This document shows positions 33,713 through 42,190 of a DNA stretch of 64,000 bases, one piece after another. Position numbers and translations under genes: made by a program. This DNA is from Microbacterium terricola (GTDB lineage: Bacteria > Actinomycetota > Actinomycetes > Actinomycetales > Microbacteriaceae), in assembly GCF_027943945.1 (NCBI RefSeq), contig NZ_AP027141.1, positions 558,001 through 622,000 of the forward strand, given 5' to 3'. The number at the start of each line of letters is the position of its first letter. The first letter of the stretch is position 1. The notes beneath the pieces were generated by a model that saw only the letters and a program-made list of their open reading frames with translations, had not been told where the DNA came from and ran no database searches.

Positions 33713-34344
33713 CCGCGTGGGATGCCGCGATCGCCGCAAGCCCGATCATCGGCGTGGTGCGCCACAGCGACGACGTGATCGCCGAGCGCATCGCCCGCGC
33801 CGCCGTCGACGGGGGCATCGGGATCATCGAGATCACCTTCACCGTCCCGTCGGCGCCGCAGCTCATCGCGCGGCTGCGCCAGGAGCTGCCCGGCATCGTG
33901 ATCGGCGCCGGCACCGTGCTCACCGCCGCCGATGTCGACGCCGCGACGGCCGCAGGCGCCGACTTCCTCGTCTCGCCGATCGCCGATGCGGAGGTGATGC
34001 GCGCGGCCGCGGCCCGCAGCATCCGCTTCATCGCCGGAGCGGCCACACCGACCGAGGTCGCCGCCGCCTGGCGCGGGGGAGCCCAGGCCGTCAAGATCTT
34101 CCCCGCCGCGACCCTCGGCCCCGGTTTCGTCTCCGCGGTCCGCGACGTCCTCCCCGGCGTCCCCCTCATCCCCACCGGCGGCATCCGTCCCGCCGATGTC
34201 GGCGCCTGGCTCTCCGCCGGGGCGACCGCCGTCGGCATCGCCGGCTCGCTCACCTCGGCATGGCAGGAGGGCGGCGCCGACGGCGTCCGTGCCGCTGCTG
34301 CCACCGCCGTCACCGCTTCCGCACCGATCAGGAGTACCCGATGA
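33709..34344 (+). CDS. eda: KDPG aldolase (bifunctional KHG/KDPG aldolase)
   Basis: This is a 211-residue class I aldolase splitting 2-keto-3-deoxy-6-phosphogluconate to pyruvate and glyceraldehyde-3-phosphate. The general acid Glu is in GIIEITFTV and the Schiff-base Lys in GAQAVKIFPAATLGP. The end-of-barrel motif is IPTGGIRPADVGAWLSAG. Its ATG overlaps the kdgK stop codon by 4 nt. Confidence 0.9.
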   Translation: MTAWDAAIAASPIIGVVRHSDDVIAERIARAAVDGGIGIIEITFTVPSAPQLIARLRQELPGIVIGAGTVLTAADVDAATAAGADFLVSPIADAEVMRAAAARSIRFIAGAATPTEVAAAWRGGAQAVKIFPAATLGPGFVSAVRDVLPGVPLIPTGGIRPADVGAWLSAGATAVGIAGSLTSAWQEGGADGVRAAAATAVTASAPIRSTR

Positions 34345-35159
34345 ACCGCGACCGACACGCGACCGACCCGGCCTCGGCCCGCACCGCAACCACCCAGGAG
34401 CTGCGCGACCGCTACCTGATCGACGAGCTGTTCGCCGACGGCGAGGTGCGCACCGTGCACACCGCGGAGGACCGGATGCTGGTCGCCGGGGTCGTGCCGG
34501 GCGACGACGACCTGGTGCTCGGCGACATCGCGGCGCTCGGCGACGGCGGCCTCGACCGCCGCGAGTTCGGCGTCATCAACCTCGGCACACCGGGCGAGGT
34601 GCTCGTCGACGGCGAGCCGTACGCCCTCGACCACCGCGACGGCCTGTACGCCGGCCGCGGCAGCCGCCTCGCCTTCCGCGGCCGCGGCGCGCGCTTCTAC
34701 GTCGTCACCGCGCTCGCGCACACGACCCACCCGACGGTGCACATCCCGTTCGCCGCCTCCGCGCCGCTCGAGCTCGGCACCGAGGACGGCGGCGGCCGCC
34801 GCGCGCTGCACCGGTACGTCTGGGGTGACGGCGACGTGGCGTCGTGCCAGCTGCAGTTCGGCGTCACCGTGCTGCACCCCGGCGCCGTGTGGAACACGTT
34901 CCCGCCGCACCTGCACGAGCGGCGCACCGAGATCTACCTGTACTTCGAGCTCGACGAAGCCGCCCGCGTCGTGCACCTGATGGGCGAGCCCGAGCACACC
35001 CGCCACCTCATCGTCCGCAACGAGGAGGCCGTGATCGCCCCCCGGTGGTCGATCCACTCCGGAGCCGGCACCGGCCGCTACTCGTTCGTGTGGGCGATGG
35101 CCGGCGACAACCGCGACTACGGCGACCTCGCTCCCGTCCCCGTCGAGCAGCTCCGATGA
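34341..35159 (+). CDS. kduI: 5-dehydro-4-deoxy-D-glucuronate isomerase
   Basis: This is a 272-residue cupin-fold isomerase (4-deoxy-L-threo-5-hexosulose uronate ketol-isomerase). The probable zinc ligands are in PPHLHERRTEIYLYFEL (HxH with a following Glu) and a later His in WSIHSGAGT. The N-terminus ELRDRYLIDELFADGEV is typical. It acts after unsaturated uronides are cleaved from pectin or other uronans. It overlaps both neighbours by 4 nt. Confidence 0.9.
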   Translation: MNRDRHATDPASARTATTQELRDRYLIDELFADGEVRTVHTAEDRMLVAGVVPGDDDLVLGDIAALGDGGLDRREFGVINLGTPGEVLVDGEPYALDHRDGLYAGRGSRLAFRGRGARFYVVTALAHTTHPTVHIPFAASAPLELGTEDGGGRRALHRYVWGDGDVASCQLQFGVTVLHPGAVWNTFPPHLHERRTEIYLYFELDEAARVVHLMGEPEHTRHLIVRNEEAVIAPRWSIHSGAGTGRYSFVWAMAGDNRDYGDLAPVPVEQLR

Positions 35160-35917
35160 GCGCCGCAGATCTTTTCTCGCTCAGCGGGCGCACCGCGCTC
35201 GTCACGGGCGCCGGGCGCGGCATCGGCCGTGAGATCGCGCGTGCGCTCGCCGACGCGGGCGCCGACCTGGTGCTCGTGGGGCGGGCGGAGTCGCTCGCAT
35301 CCGCCGCGGACGAGCTCGCGGCCACCGGCCGGCGGGTCGACGTCGTGACCGCCGATCTCGGCGACGCCGCTGCGCTGCCGGCCCGGATGGACGAGGTCGC
35401 CGGGTCGCACGCCGTCGACATCCTGGTCAACTGCGCCGGCATCATCCGCCGCGGCGCCTTCCTCGACGCACCCGACGCCGACTGGCACGAGGTCCTCACC
35501 GTGAACCTCGAGGCCCCCCGCATCCTGAGCCGCGCGTTCGCCGCCGGGATGCTGGAACGCGGGCGCGGCAAGATCATCAACATCGCGAGCCTGCTGTCGT
35601 TCCAGGGTGGCAAGGAGGTCGCCGGATACACGGCGAGCAAGCACGCGCTCGTCGGCCTCACCCACGCGCTCGCGAACGAATGGGCGGGCCGCGGCGTCCA
35701 GGTCAACGCGATCGCCCCCGGCTACATCGCCACCGACAACACCGCCGCGCTCCGCAGCGATCCCACCCGCGACGCCGAGATCCTCTCGCGCATCCCGGCG
35801 GGTCGCTGGGGCACGCCGAGCGACCTCGCGGGCGCCGCGATCTTCCTGGCCTCACCCGCCTCCGACTACGTCACCGGACACACCCTCGTCGTCGACGGGG
35901 GATGGATGTCGCGGTGA
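35156..35917 (+). CDS. kduD: 2-dehydro-3-deoxy-D-gluconate 5-dehydrogenase (SDR)
   Basis: This is a 253-residue SDR with the glycine motif TGAGRGIG, the structural motif as NCAG, a catalytic Ser in NIASLLSFQGG and YxxxK as YTASK. LLSFQGGKEVAGYTASKH and GYIATDNTAALR are typical of KduD. It reduces 2,5-diketo-3-deoxygluconate, the KduI product, to KDG. It overlaps kduI by 4 nt. Confidence 0.9.
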   Translation: MSAADLFSLSGRTALVTGAGRGIGREIARALADAGADLVLVGRAESLASAADELAATGRRVDVVTADLGDAAALPARMDEVAGSHAVDILVNCAGIIRRGAFLDAPDADWHEVLTVNLEAPRILSRAFAAGMLERGRGKIINIASLLSFQGGKEVAGYTASKHALVGLTHALANEWAGRGVQVNAIAPGYIATDNTAALRSDPTRDAEILSRIPAGRWGTPSDLAGAAIFLASPASDYVTGHTLVVDGGWMSR

Positions 35918-35967
35918 CCCACGACCACCCACCACGGATCCCGACCAAGAACAGGAGTTACCGCACC

Positions 35968-37068
35968 ATGAGCAACACAGCTGCACGCGGGCGCATCGTC
36001 GCGCTCGCCATCGCCGGCATCGCCGCGCTCGCACTCTCCGGCTGCGCCGGACAGAGCGAGACCCCCGGGGAAGCACCCGCCGCCGAGGGCGGCACCTGCG
36101 CCCCCGAGGACATCCAGCTCATCGGCCAGGTCCGCAACGAGACCAACCCGTACGAGAAGGCCTGGCTCGACGGCGGCGACGCGTTCGCTGAGTCGGTCGG
36201 CCTCACCCAGACCCGCCTCACCTACGACGGCGAGTCGCCCAAGCAGCAGGAGCAGCTCCGCCAGGCGCTGAGCACCGGCAACCCCGAGTGCATGGTGCTC
36301 AACGTGCTGCCCAACGGCGACTCGGACACGACGCCGATCGTCAAGGAGGTCGACAACGCCGGCGCGTACCTCGTGACGCACTGGAACAAGCCGGCCGACC
36401 TGAACCCGTGGGACGGGCACGACACCTGGATCTCCCACATCACGTTCGACGGCAAGGATGCCGGGCGCCAGATCGCCGACGCGATGTTCGAGGCGATGGG
36501 CGGCTCGGGCGGCATCATCGCGCTGCAGGGCATCCTGGACACGGCCGCGGCCAAGGACCGCTTCATCGGTCTGCAGGACGCGCTCGCCGAGAACCCGGAC
36601 GTCGAGCTGCTCGACGAGCAGGCTGCCGACTTCGACCGCACCACCGCGTTCAACATCACCAAGACGCTGATCACCAAGCACGGTGACGCGATCAAGGGCG
36701 TGTGGGCGGCGAACGACGACATGGCGCTCGGAGCGCTCCAGGCTCTGGAGGCGGCCGGCATGGACGGCGTCGCCGTGGTCGGCATCGACGCGGTTCCCGA
36801 GGCGGTCCAGGCTGTCGCAGACGGCACGATGACCGCGACGGTCTCGGTCGACGGCCCGTGGCAGGGCGGCATCGGCCTCGCGATGGGCTACTGCGCACTG
36901 ACCGGCGAGCTCGACGTCGCCGAGCTCAGCAACGAGCAGCGCGCCTTCTTCGCGAAGCAGACGCTCATCAACGCCGACAACGCAGAAGAGAACCTCACCC
37001 CGACGGCGAACCTCGACGACTTCGCCTGCGACAACCTCTTCGACCGCGTCACCGGACCGGTGAGCTGA
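35968..37068 (+). CDS. Sugar ABC transporter substrate-binding lipoprotein (ribose type)
   Basis: This is a 366-residue receptor with a lipoprotein signal peptide; the lipobox is ALSGC, Cys about residue 26. The mature part is a type I periplasmic-binding-protein fold as in RbsB (QLIGQVRNETNPYEKAW; GVWAANDDMALGALQALEAAG; VVGIDAVPEAVQAV). The ATG at 35968 follows CAGGAG by 10 nt. It is in the same operon as kduI/kduD, so a uronate or unsaturated uronide is the likely ligand. Confidence 0.87.
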   Translation: MSNTAARGRIVALAIAGIAALALSGCAGQSETPGEAPAAEGGTCAPEDIQLIGQVRNETNPYEKAWLDGGDAFAESVGLTQTRLTYDGESPKQQEQLRQALSTGNPECMVLNVLPNGDSDTTPIVKEVDNAGAYLVTHWNKPADLNPWDGHDTWISHITFDGKDAGRQIADAMFEAMGGSGGIIALQGILDTAAAKDRFIGLQDALAENPDVELLDEQAADFDRTTAFNITKTLITKHGDAIKGVWAANDDMALGALQALEAAGMDGVAVVGIDAVPEAVQAVADGTMTATVSVDGPWQGGIGLAMGYCALTGELDVAELSNEQRAFFAKQTLINADNAEENLTPTANLDDFACDNLFDRVTGPVS

Positions 37069-38087
37069 TGAGTGCGCCCGCCCGGATCGGGCCCGCACCG
37101 CTCGAGACCGGGCGGGCGACCCCTCGCCGCCGCCACAGCACGCTGCTCGCCGACTTCGGCCCGCTCAGCGCGCTCGTCCTCCTCTGCATCGTCTTCTCGG
37201 TGCTGAGCCCGCAGTTCCGCACCTGGGGCAACCTCCGCAACGTGCTCGACTCCGCGGCGGTCCTCGCCGTCATCGCGGTCGGTCTCACGTTCGTGCTGCT
37301 GCTCGGTGCGATCGACCTCTCCATCGAGGGGGTGATGGCGACCGCGGCGATCAGTACAGCGCTTCTGGTGGCCAACACCCGCAACGACATCGATCTCGGC
37401 TTCCTGGGGATCGTCGCAGCCGTGGCCCTCGGCGCCTGCTTCGGGCTCGCCAGCGGTCTGCTCTCGACCGGCCTGAAGATCCCCTCCTTCATGACCACCC
37501 TGGGCATCTCGGCCATCGGCATCGGCGTGGCGACGGTCCTCTTCGCCGGCGTGCAGCCGACCGTCACCGACCCGGTGGTGGCGGAGTGGGCGTCCGGCCA
37601 GTGGTTCGGGCTGACCCGGCTCACGTTCGTCGCCGTCGCGGTGATCGTGATCGGGCTCCTCATCCAGCGGTACACCCGGCTGGGCCGGTACGCCAGGGCG
37701 ATCGGCGGGGCCGAAGAGCTCGCGGTCCTGTCGGGGATGCCGGTGCGTCGCTACAAGACGCTGGCCTTCACATTCGCGGGCGCCGTCTACGGCCTCGCCG
37801 GCGTCATGGTGACCGTGCAGCTCGGCTCGGGCATCGTGCAGGCCGGGGTCGGCCTGAACTTCGCCGCCATCACCGCGGCCGTCGTCGGCGGCACCCTCCT
37901 CTCCGGCGGCCGCGGCGGTGTGCTGCAGTCCGTCGTCGGGGTCCTCATCGTCACGGTGCTCGCCAACGGCCTCGTGCTCATCGGCGTCAGCCCCTATGTC
38001 CAGCGCGCCGTCCAGGGCGTGATCGTCGTCGTCGCGGTCGTCATCACGGCATGGCCGCTGCGCGAGCGTCTGCGAGTCGTGAAATGA
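37068..38087 (+). CDS. Sugar ABC transporter permease 1 (RbsC-like)
   Basis: This is a 339-residue membrane protein with about eight to ten helices. RbsC-type motifs are VGLTFVLLLGAIDLSIEGVM, LKIPSFMTTLGISAIGIG, GRYARAIGGAEELAVLSGMPV and VVGGTLLSGGRGGV. It overlaps the receptor stop by 1 nt. A second, different permease gene follows the ATPase, so the channel is probably a heterodimer. Confidence 0.88.
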   Translation: MSAPARIGPAPLETGRATPRRRHSTLLADFGPLSALVLLCIVFSVLSPQFRTWGNLRNVLDSAAVLAVIAVGLTFVLLLGAIDLSIEGVMATAAISTALLVANTRNDIDLGFLGIVAAVALGACFGLASGLLSTGLKIPSFMTTLGISAIGIGVATVLFAGVQPTVTDPVVAEWASGQWFGLTRLTFVAVAVIVIGLLIQRYTRLGRYARAIGGAEELAVLSGMPVRRYKTLAFTFAGAVYGLAGVMVTVQLGSGIVQAGVGLNFAAITAAVVGGTLLSGGRGGVLQSVVGVLIVTVLANGLVLIGVSPYVQRAVQGVIVVVAVVITAWPLRERLRVVK

Positions 38088-39613
38088 CCACAGCATCCTC
38101 CGTCCCCGTCCTCGCCGTCCGCGAGCTGCGCAAGCGGTTCGCCGAGACCCGCGCCCTCGACGGCGTCAGCTTCGACGTCAGGGCTCACGAGGTCGTCGGG
38201 CTCATCGGCGAGAACGGTGCAGGCAAGTCGACCCTGCTGAAGACCCTCATCGGCCTGGTGCAGCCGGACTCCGGCTCGATCGAGATGCGCGGAGAGCCTG
38301 TTCGGATGCGCGGCATCGCCCAGGCGGGCGCCGCCGGCATCGGCATGGTCTTCCAGGAGCAGTCGCTCATCCCGAACCTCACGGTCGCCGAGAACATCCT
38401 GCTCGCTGCCGAGGGACCTGCGGTCGTGGGCGGCCTGTACCGGTGGCGCGAGCTGAACCGCCGCGCGCAGGTGCAGCTCGACAAGATCGGCTCCAAGATC
38501 CGGCCCGAGACAATCACAGAGGAGCTCAGCTTCGCCGACCGCCAGATGGTCGAGATCGCCAAGGTGCTGGCCACCGAGGAGCGCACGAACGCCGAGCCCG
38601 TCGTCCTGCTGGACGAGCCGACCTCGGTGCTCGACCGCGACGAGACCGAGGTGCTGTTCGCGCAGATCGAGCGACTGCGCGCACGGGCCTCCGTCGTGTT
38701 CGTGTCGCACCGCCTCGACGAGGTGCTGCGGGTGTCCGACCGCGTCTTCGTGCTGCGCAACGGCCAGACCGTCGCGGAGTGCATCCCCGGAGAGGTGGAC
38801 GAGGAGACCCTGCGCAGGCTCATGATCGGCCGCGACCTCGAGGGAAGCCACTACAGCGAGGAGCTGCAGGCGCCTGCGCGCGAGGAGGTGCTGCTGTCGG
38901 TCCGCGACCTGTCGGTGCGCGGAGTCTGCGAGCAGGTCGGCTTCGACGTGCACGCGGGCGAGGTGCTCGGCATCGCAGGGGTGCAGGGGTCAGGCCGCGA
39001 AGAGCTCTGCCGGAGCCTCTTCGGCGCGCTGGCCACCCGCACCGGACGCGTCACGATCAACGGCGCGCGGGCCCGGCTGCGCTCGCCCAGGGCGGCGATC
39101 GCCGCCGAGGTGGGGTTCGTGCCGGCTGAGCGCCGCAAGGAGGGCATGGTCGCCTCCATGTCGGTCGCCGAGAACATCACGCTGCCGCACATCGAGAAGG
39201 TCTGCGCCGGCCCTGTCCTGCTGCGGGGGCGCGAGCGGGCGATCGCCGACGAGTGGATCGAGCGTCTCAGCATCCGCACCCCCGGTTCGTCTGCGCCGCT
39301 CGGGTCGCTCTCCGGCGGCAATCAGCAGAAGGCGGTCCTCGCGCGCTGGATGGTCTCGGACTCGCTGCGACTGCTGATCCTCGACCACCCGACCCGCGGA
39401 CTCGACGTCGGCGCGAAGGGCGAGGTCTACCGGCTGATCCGCGAGCTGACCGCCGCCGGTGTGGCGGTCGTCCTGATGGCAGACAGTCTCGAAGAGCTGA
39501 TCGCGATGAGTCACCGCGTGCTGGTGATGCGCGACGGGCGGGTGGTCGACGTGCTCGACGCACCCCTCGGCGCGAAGCCCGCGCCGGTCGAAGTGCTGGA
39601 GCGGATGATCTGA
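38084..39613 (+). CDS. Sugar ABC transporter ATP-binding protein (RbsA-like, two NBDs)
   Basis: This is a 509-residue fusion of two ATPase domains. NBD1 has Walker A GENGAGKST, signature LSFADRQMVEIAKVLA and Walker B VVLLDEPTSVLD. NBD2 has a degenerate Walker A (GVQGSGREELCRSLFG), signature LSGGNQQKAVLARWMV and Walker B LLILDHPTRGLDVGAKGEV, with His replacing the catalytic Glu. So only one site is fully canonical, as is usual for this group. It overlaps permease 1 by 4 nt and permease 2 by 1 nt. Confidence 0.9.
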   Translation: MTTASSVPVLAVRELRKRFAETRALDGVSFDVRAHEVVGLIGENGAGKSTLLKTLIGLVQPDSGSIEMRGEPVRMRGIAQAGAAGIGMVFQEQSLIPNLTVAENILLAAEGPAVVGGLYRWRELNRRAQVQLDKIGSKIRPETITEELSFADRQMVEIAKVLATEERTNAEPVVLLDEPTSVLDRDETEVLFAQIERLRARASVVFVSHRLDEVLRVSDRVFVLRNGQTVAECIPGEVDEETLRRLMIGRDLEGSHYSEELQAPAREEVLLSVRDLSVRGVCEQVGFDVHAGEVLGIAGVQGSGREELCRSLFGALATRTGRVTINGARARLRSPRAAIAAEVGFVPAERRKEGMVASMSVAENITLPHIEKVCAGPVLLRGRERAIADEWIERLSIRTPGSSAPLGSLSGGNQQKAVLARWMVSDSLRLLILDHPTRGLDVGAKGEVYRLIRELTAAGVAVVLMADSLEELIAMSHRVLVMRDGRVVDVLDAPLGAKPAPVEVLERMI

Positions 39614-40614
39614 TGACCATTACCGAGAAGACCGGGTCATGGGCGCTCGTCGCGAACGCCACTCGCACCACGAGTGCGACACGTCGGCGGATGCTGCTGA
39701 CCATCATGCCGATCGTGGTGCTGGCGGCCCTCGTGGCTGCCATCTCGATCGCGAACCCCAACTTCCTGCGCCCCGCGAGCGTGTGGACGGCGCTGGATTC
39801 CGCCGTGCCGCTGATGATCCTCGCCTCCGGAGCGATGCTGGTGATCCTCTGCGGCGGCATCGACCTGTCCATCGCCGCCCTCGCCTCGATGGCGTCCGTG
39901 CTGGTCGCGCTGTGGATTCCCGGACTCGGCGGCTGGGCTGTGCCCGCCGTCGTGGTGGTCTGCGCGCTCGCCGGCGCCCTGCAGGGAGCGATCCACGTGA
40001 TCGCGCAGGTGCCGTCGTTCCTCGTCACGCTCGGCGGCCTGGCCGTCTGGTCGGGCATCGCGCTGGTGGCGTCCGGTGCCGCGACGATCGGCGTGCAGGG
40101 CACCACTCTGGACTGGACGTTCACCCGGATCGGCGACCTGCGCATCCCCAGCGCCGTGATCATCGCGGCCGTGCTCGTCACCGCCTTCGCTCTCGTGCTG
40201 CAGTTCACGCCCGCGCGCCGCTGGCTCATCGCGATCGGCAGCTCGGAGCCCGCCGCGCTGCTGGCCGGCGTCCCCGCCGTGCAGGCCAAGGTCGCGGTGT
40301 TCACGATCTCGGGCGCGTGCGCCGGCTTCGCGGGCGTCATGCTCGTGGGCCGCACCTTCAGCGGGGCGCCCAGCCTCGCTGATTCCCTTCTTCTGCCGGT
40401 GGTCGCCGCCATCGTGGTGGGTGGAACGGCGATCACCGGCGGATTCGGCGGCATCGGCCGTACCGTCGTAGGAGTGCTCATCATCACCGTGCTGCGCGTC
40501 GGGCTCTCCGTCGCAGGTGTGGACCCGTCGTATGAGCAGATCTTCTACGGCGTGCTCGTCATCGCCGCGGTCGCCCTCACCATCGACCGATCGAAACTCC
40601 CGTTCGTCAAATGA
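39613..40614 (+). CDS. Sugar ABC transporter permease 2 (RbsC-like)
   Basis: This is a 333-residue membrane protein of the same family as permease 1 but clearly divergent: ASGAMLVILCGGIDLSIAALASM, VIAQVPSFLVTLGGLAVWSGI, SSEPAALLAGVPAVQAKV and VGGTAITGGFGGIGRTV. It ends in LPFVK. Order in the operon is receptor, permease, ATPase, permease. Confidence 0.88.
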   Translation: MTITEKTGSWALVANATRTTSATRRRMLLTIMPIVVLAALVAAISIANPNFLRPASVWTALDSAVPLMILASGAMLVILCGGIDLSIAALASMASVLVALWIPGLGGWAVPAVVVVCALAGALQGAIHVIAQVPSFLVTLGGLAVWSGIALVASGAATIGVQGTTLDWTFTRIGDLRIPSAVIIAAVLVTAFALVLQFTPARRWLIAIGSSEPAALLAGVPAVQAKVAVFTISGACAGFAGVMLVGRTFSGAPSLADSLLLPVVAAIVVGGTAITGGFGGIGRTVVGVLIITVLRVGLSVAGVDPSYEQIFYGVLVIAAVALTIDRSKLPFVK

Positions 40615-40664
40615 AGCTCGCCAGTGAGGCTCGTCGTACGACGCCCTCACGTGAAAGGACCACC

Positions 40665-42149
40665 ATGACCACCGCCGCCCTCCTGCCCAGCGTCGCCGCA
40701 TTCATCGGCTCGCCCCAGAGGCTCCTCATCGACGGGGAGTGGCGGGATGCCGCCGACGGGCGCACGTTCGCGACGATCGACCCCGCCACCGAGGAGACGA
40801 TCACCCAGGTCGCGCAGGCCGGGGCCGAAGACGTGAACCGCGCGGTCGCCGCGGCCCGTCGGGCATTCGAGCACGGGTCGGCCTGGAGCCGGTTCACGCC
40901 GCGTCAGCGCGGACGGCTCCTGTGGAAGATCGCCGACCTGCTCGAGGAGAACGCCGACGAGTTCGCGCAGCTGGAGGCGCTCGACGGCGGCAAGCCCTTC
41001 GCCGGCGCCCGTGACGGCGACGTGGCCACGGCCGCCGAGCTGTTCCGCTACTTCGCCGGCTGGACGAACAAGATCGAGGGCACGACGATCCCGATGTCCA
41101 GCGAGACGGCGCAGTTCCACGCGTACACCGTCCGCGAGCCGATCGGCGTGGTGGCGGGCATCGTCCCGTGGAACTTCCCCCTGACCATGGCCGCGTTCAA
41201 GATCATCCCCGCGATCACGGTCGGCAACACCGTGGTCCTCAAGCCGGCCGAGCAGACGCCGCTGAGCGCGCTGCGCCTGGGCGAGCTGATGCTGGAGGCC
41301 GGCCTGCCCGGCGGAGTCGTCAACGTGCTCCCCGGCTTCGGCGACACGGGCGCGGCGCTGGTCGACCACCCCGACGTCGACAAGGTGGCCTTCACCGGCT
41401 CCACGGCGGTGGGCAAGAAGATCGCGGCCGCCGCCAGCCGCAACCTCAAGAAGGTCTCGCTCGAGCTCGGCGGCAAGGCGCCGAACATCGTCTTCGACGA
41501 CGCCGATCTCGCCAAGGCCATCCCCGGGTCCGCGCACGCGGCGTTCTTCAACCAGGGCCAGTGCTGCGTGAACGGCTCCCGCCTCTACGTGCAGCGCGGC
41601 GTGTTCGACGAGGTCGTCGCCGGCATCGCCGAGATCGCCAAGGGCATCCGCGTCGGCAGCGCCTTCGACGAGAGCACCGACATGGGCCCGCTCATCTCGG
41701 ACGAGCAGTTCGAGAAGGTGACCGGCTATCTCGCGGCCGGTGTCGCCGAGGGCGCGACGGTCGCCGAGGGCGGCGTGCGCGTCGGAGACCGCGGCTACTT
41801 CGTGCGGCCCACCGTGTTCACCGACGTGAGCGAGCAGATGTCGATCCAGACCGACGAGATCTTCGGCCCGGTGGTGACCGCCGTGCCGTTCGACACCGAG
41901 GAGCAGGCGATCCAGGCGGCGAACAACACCCGATACGGCCTCGCTGCCGGCGTGTGGTCGCGCGACATCGGCACCGCCCACCGGGTCGGCGGGCGGCTGC
42001 GTGCAGGCACCGTGTGGCTGAACTCGTGGCACGCGGACGATGTCACGCTGCCCCGCGGCGGCTACAAGGAGTCCGGCTGGGGTCGCGAGCTCGGTTCGTT
42101 CGGGGTCGAGGACTACACGGAGCTGAAGACGATCATCGCCGAGCTCTGA
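40665..42149 (+). CDS. Aldehyde dehydrogenase family protein
   Basis: This is a 494-residue NAD(P)-dependent aldehyde dehydrogenase. The cofactor motif is GIVPWNFPLTM and FTGSTAVGKKI. The catalytic Glu is in LELGGKAPNIV and the catalytic Cys in FFNQGQCCVNGSR (two adjacent Cys). EIFGPVV and YGLAAGVWSRD follow. The ATG at 40665 has GAAAGGA 5 nt upstream. It lies 50 bp after the importer genes, probably in their operon. Oxidation of a sugar-derived semialdehyde or glyceraldehyde is plausible; the closest named groups are betaine/phenylacetaldehyde-type, so specificity is open. Confidence 0.85.
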   Translation: MTTAALLPSVAAFIGSPQRLLIDGEWRDAADGRTFATIDPATEETITQVAQAGAEDVNRAVAAARRAFEHGSAWSRFTPRQRGRLLWKIADLLEENADEFAQLEALDGGKPFAGARDGDVATAAELFRYFAGWTNKIEGTTIPMSSETAQFHAYTVREPIGVVAGIVPWNFPLTMAAFKIIPAITVGNTVVLKPAEQTPLSALRLGELMLEAGLPGGVVNVLPGFGDTGAALVDHPDVDKVAFTGSTAVGKKIAAAASRNLKKVSLELGGKAPNIVFDDADLAKAIPGSAHAAFFNQGQCCVNGSRLYVQRGVFDEVVAGIAEIAKGIRVGSAFDESTDMGPLISDEQFEKVTGYLAAGVAEGATVAEGGVRVGDRGYFVRPTVFTDVSEQMSIQTDEIFGPVVTAVPFDTEEQAIQAANNTRYGLAAGVWSRDIGTAHRVGGRLRAGTVWLNSWHADDVTLPRGGYKESGWGRELGSFGVEDYTELKTIIAEL

Positions 42150-42190
42150 CGCGTCCGCGGCTTCCGCCGATCGTCCGCCAGAATGTCCCC

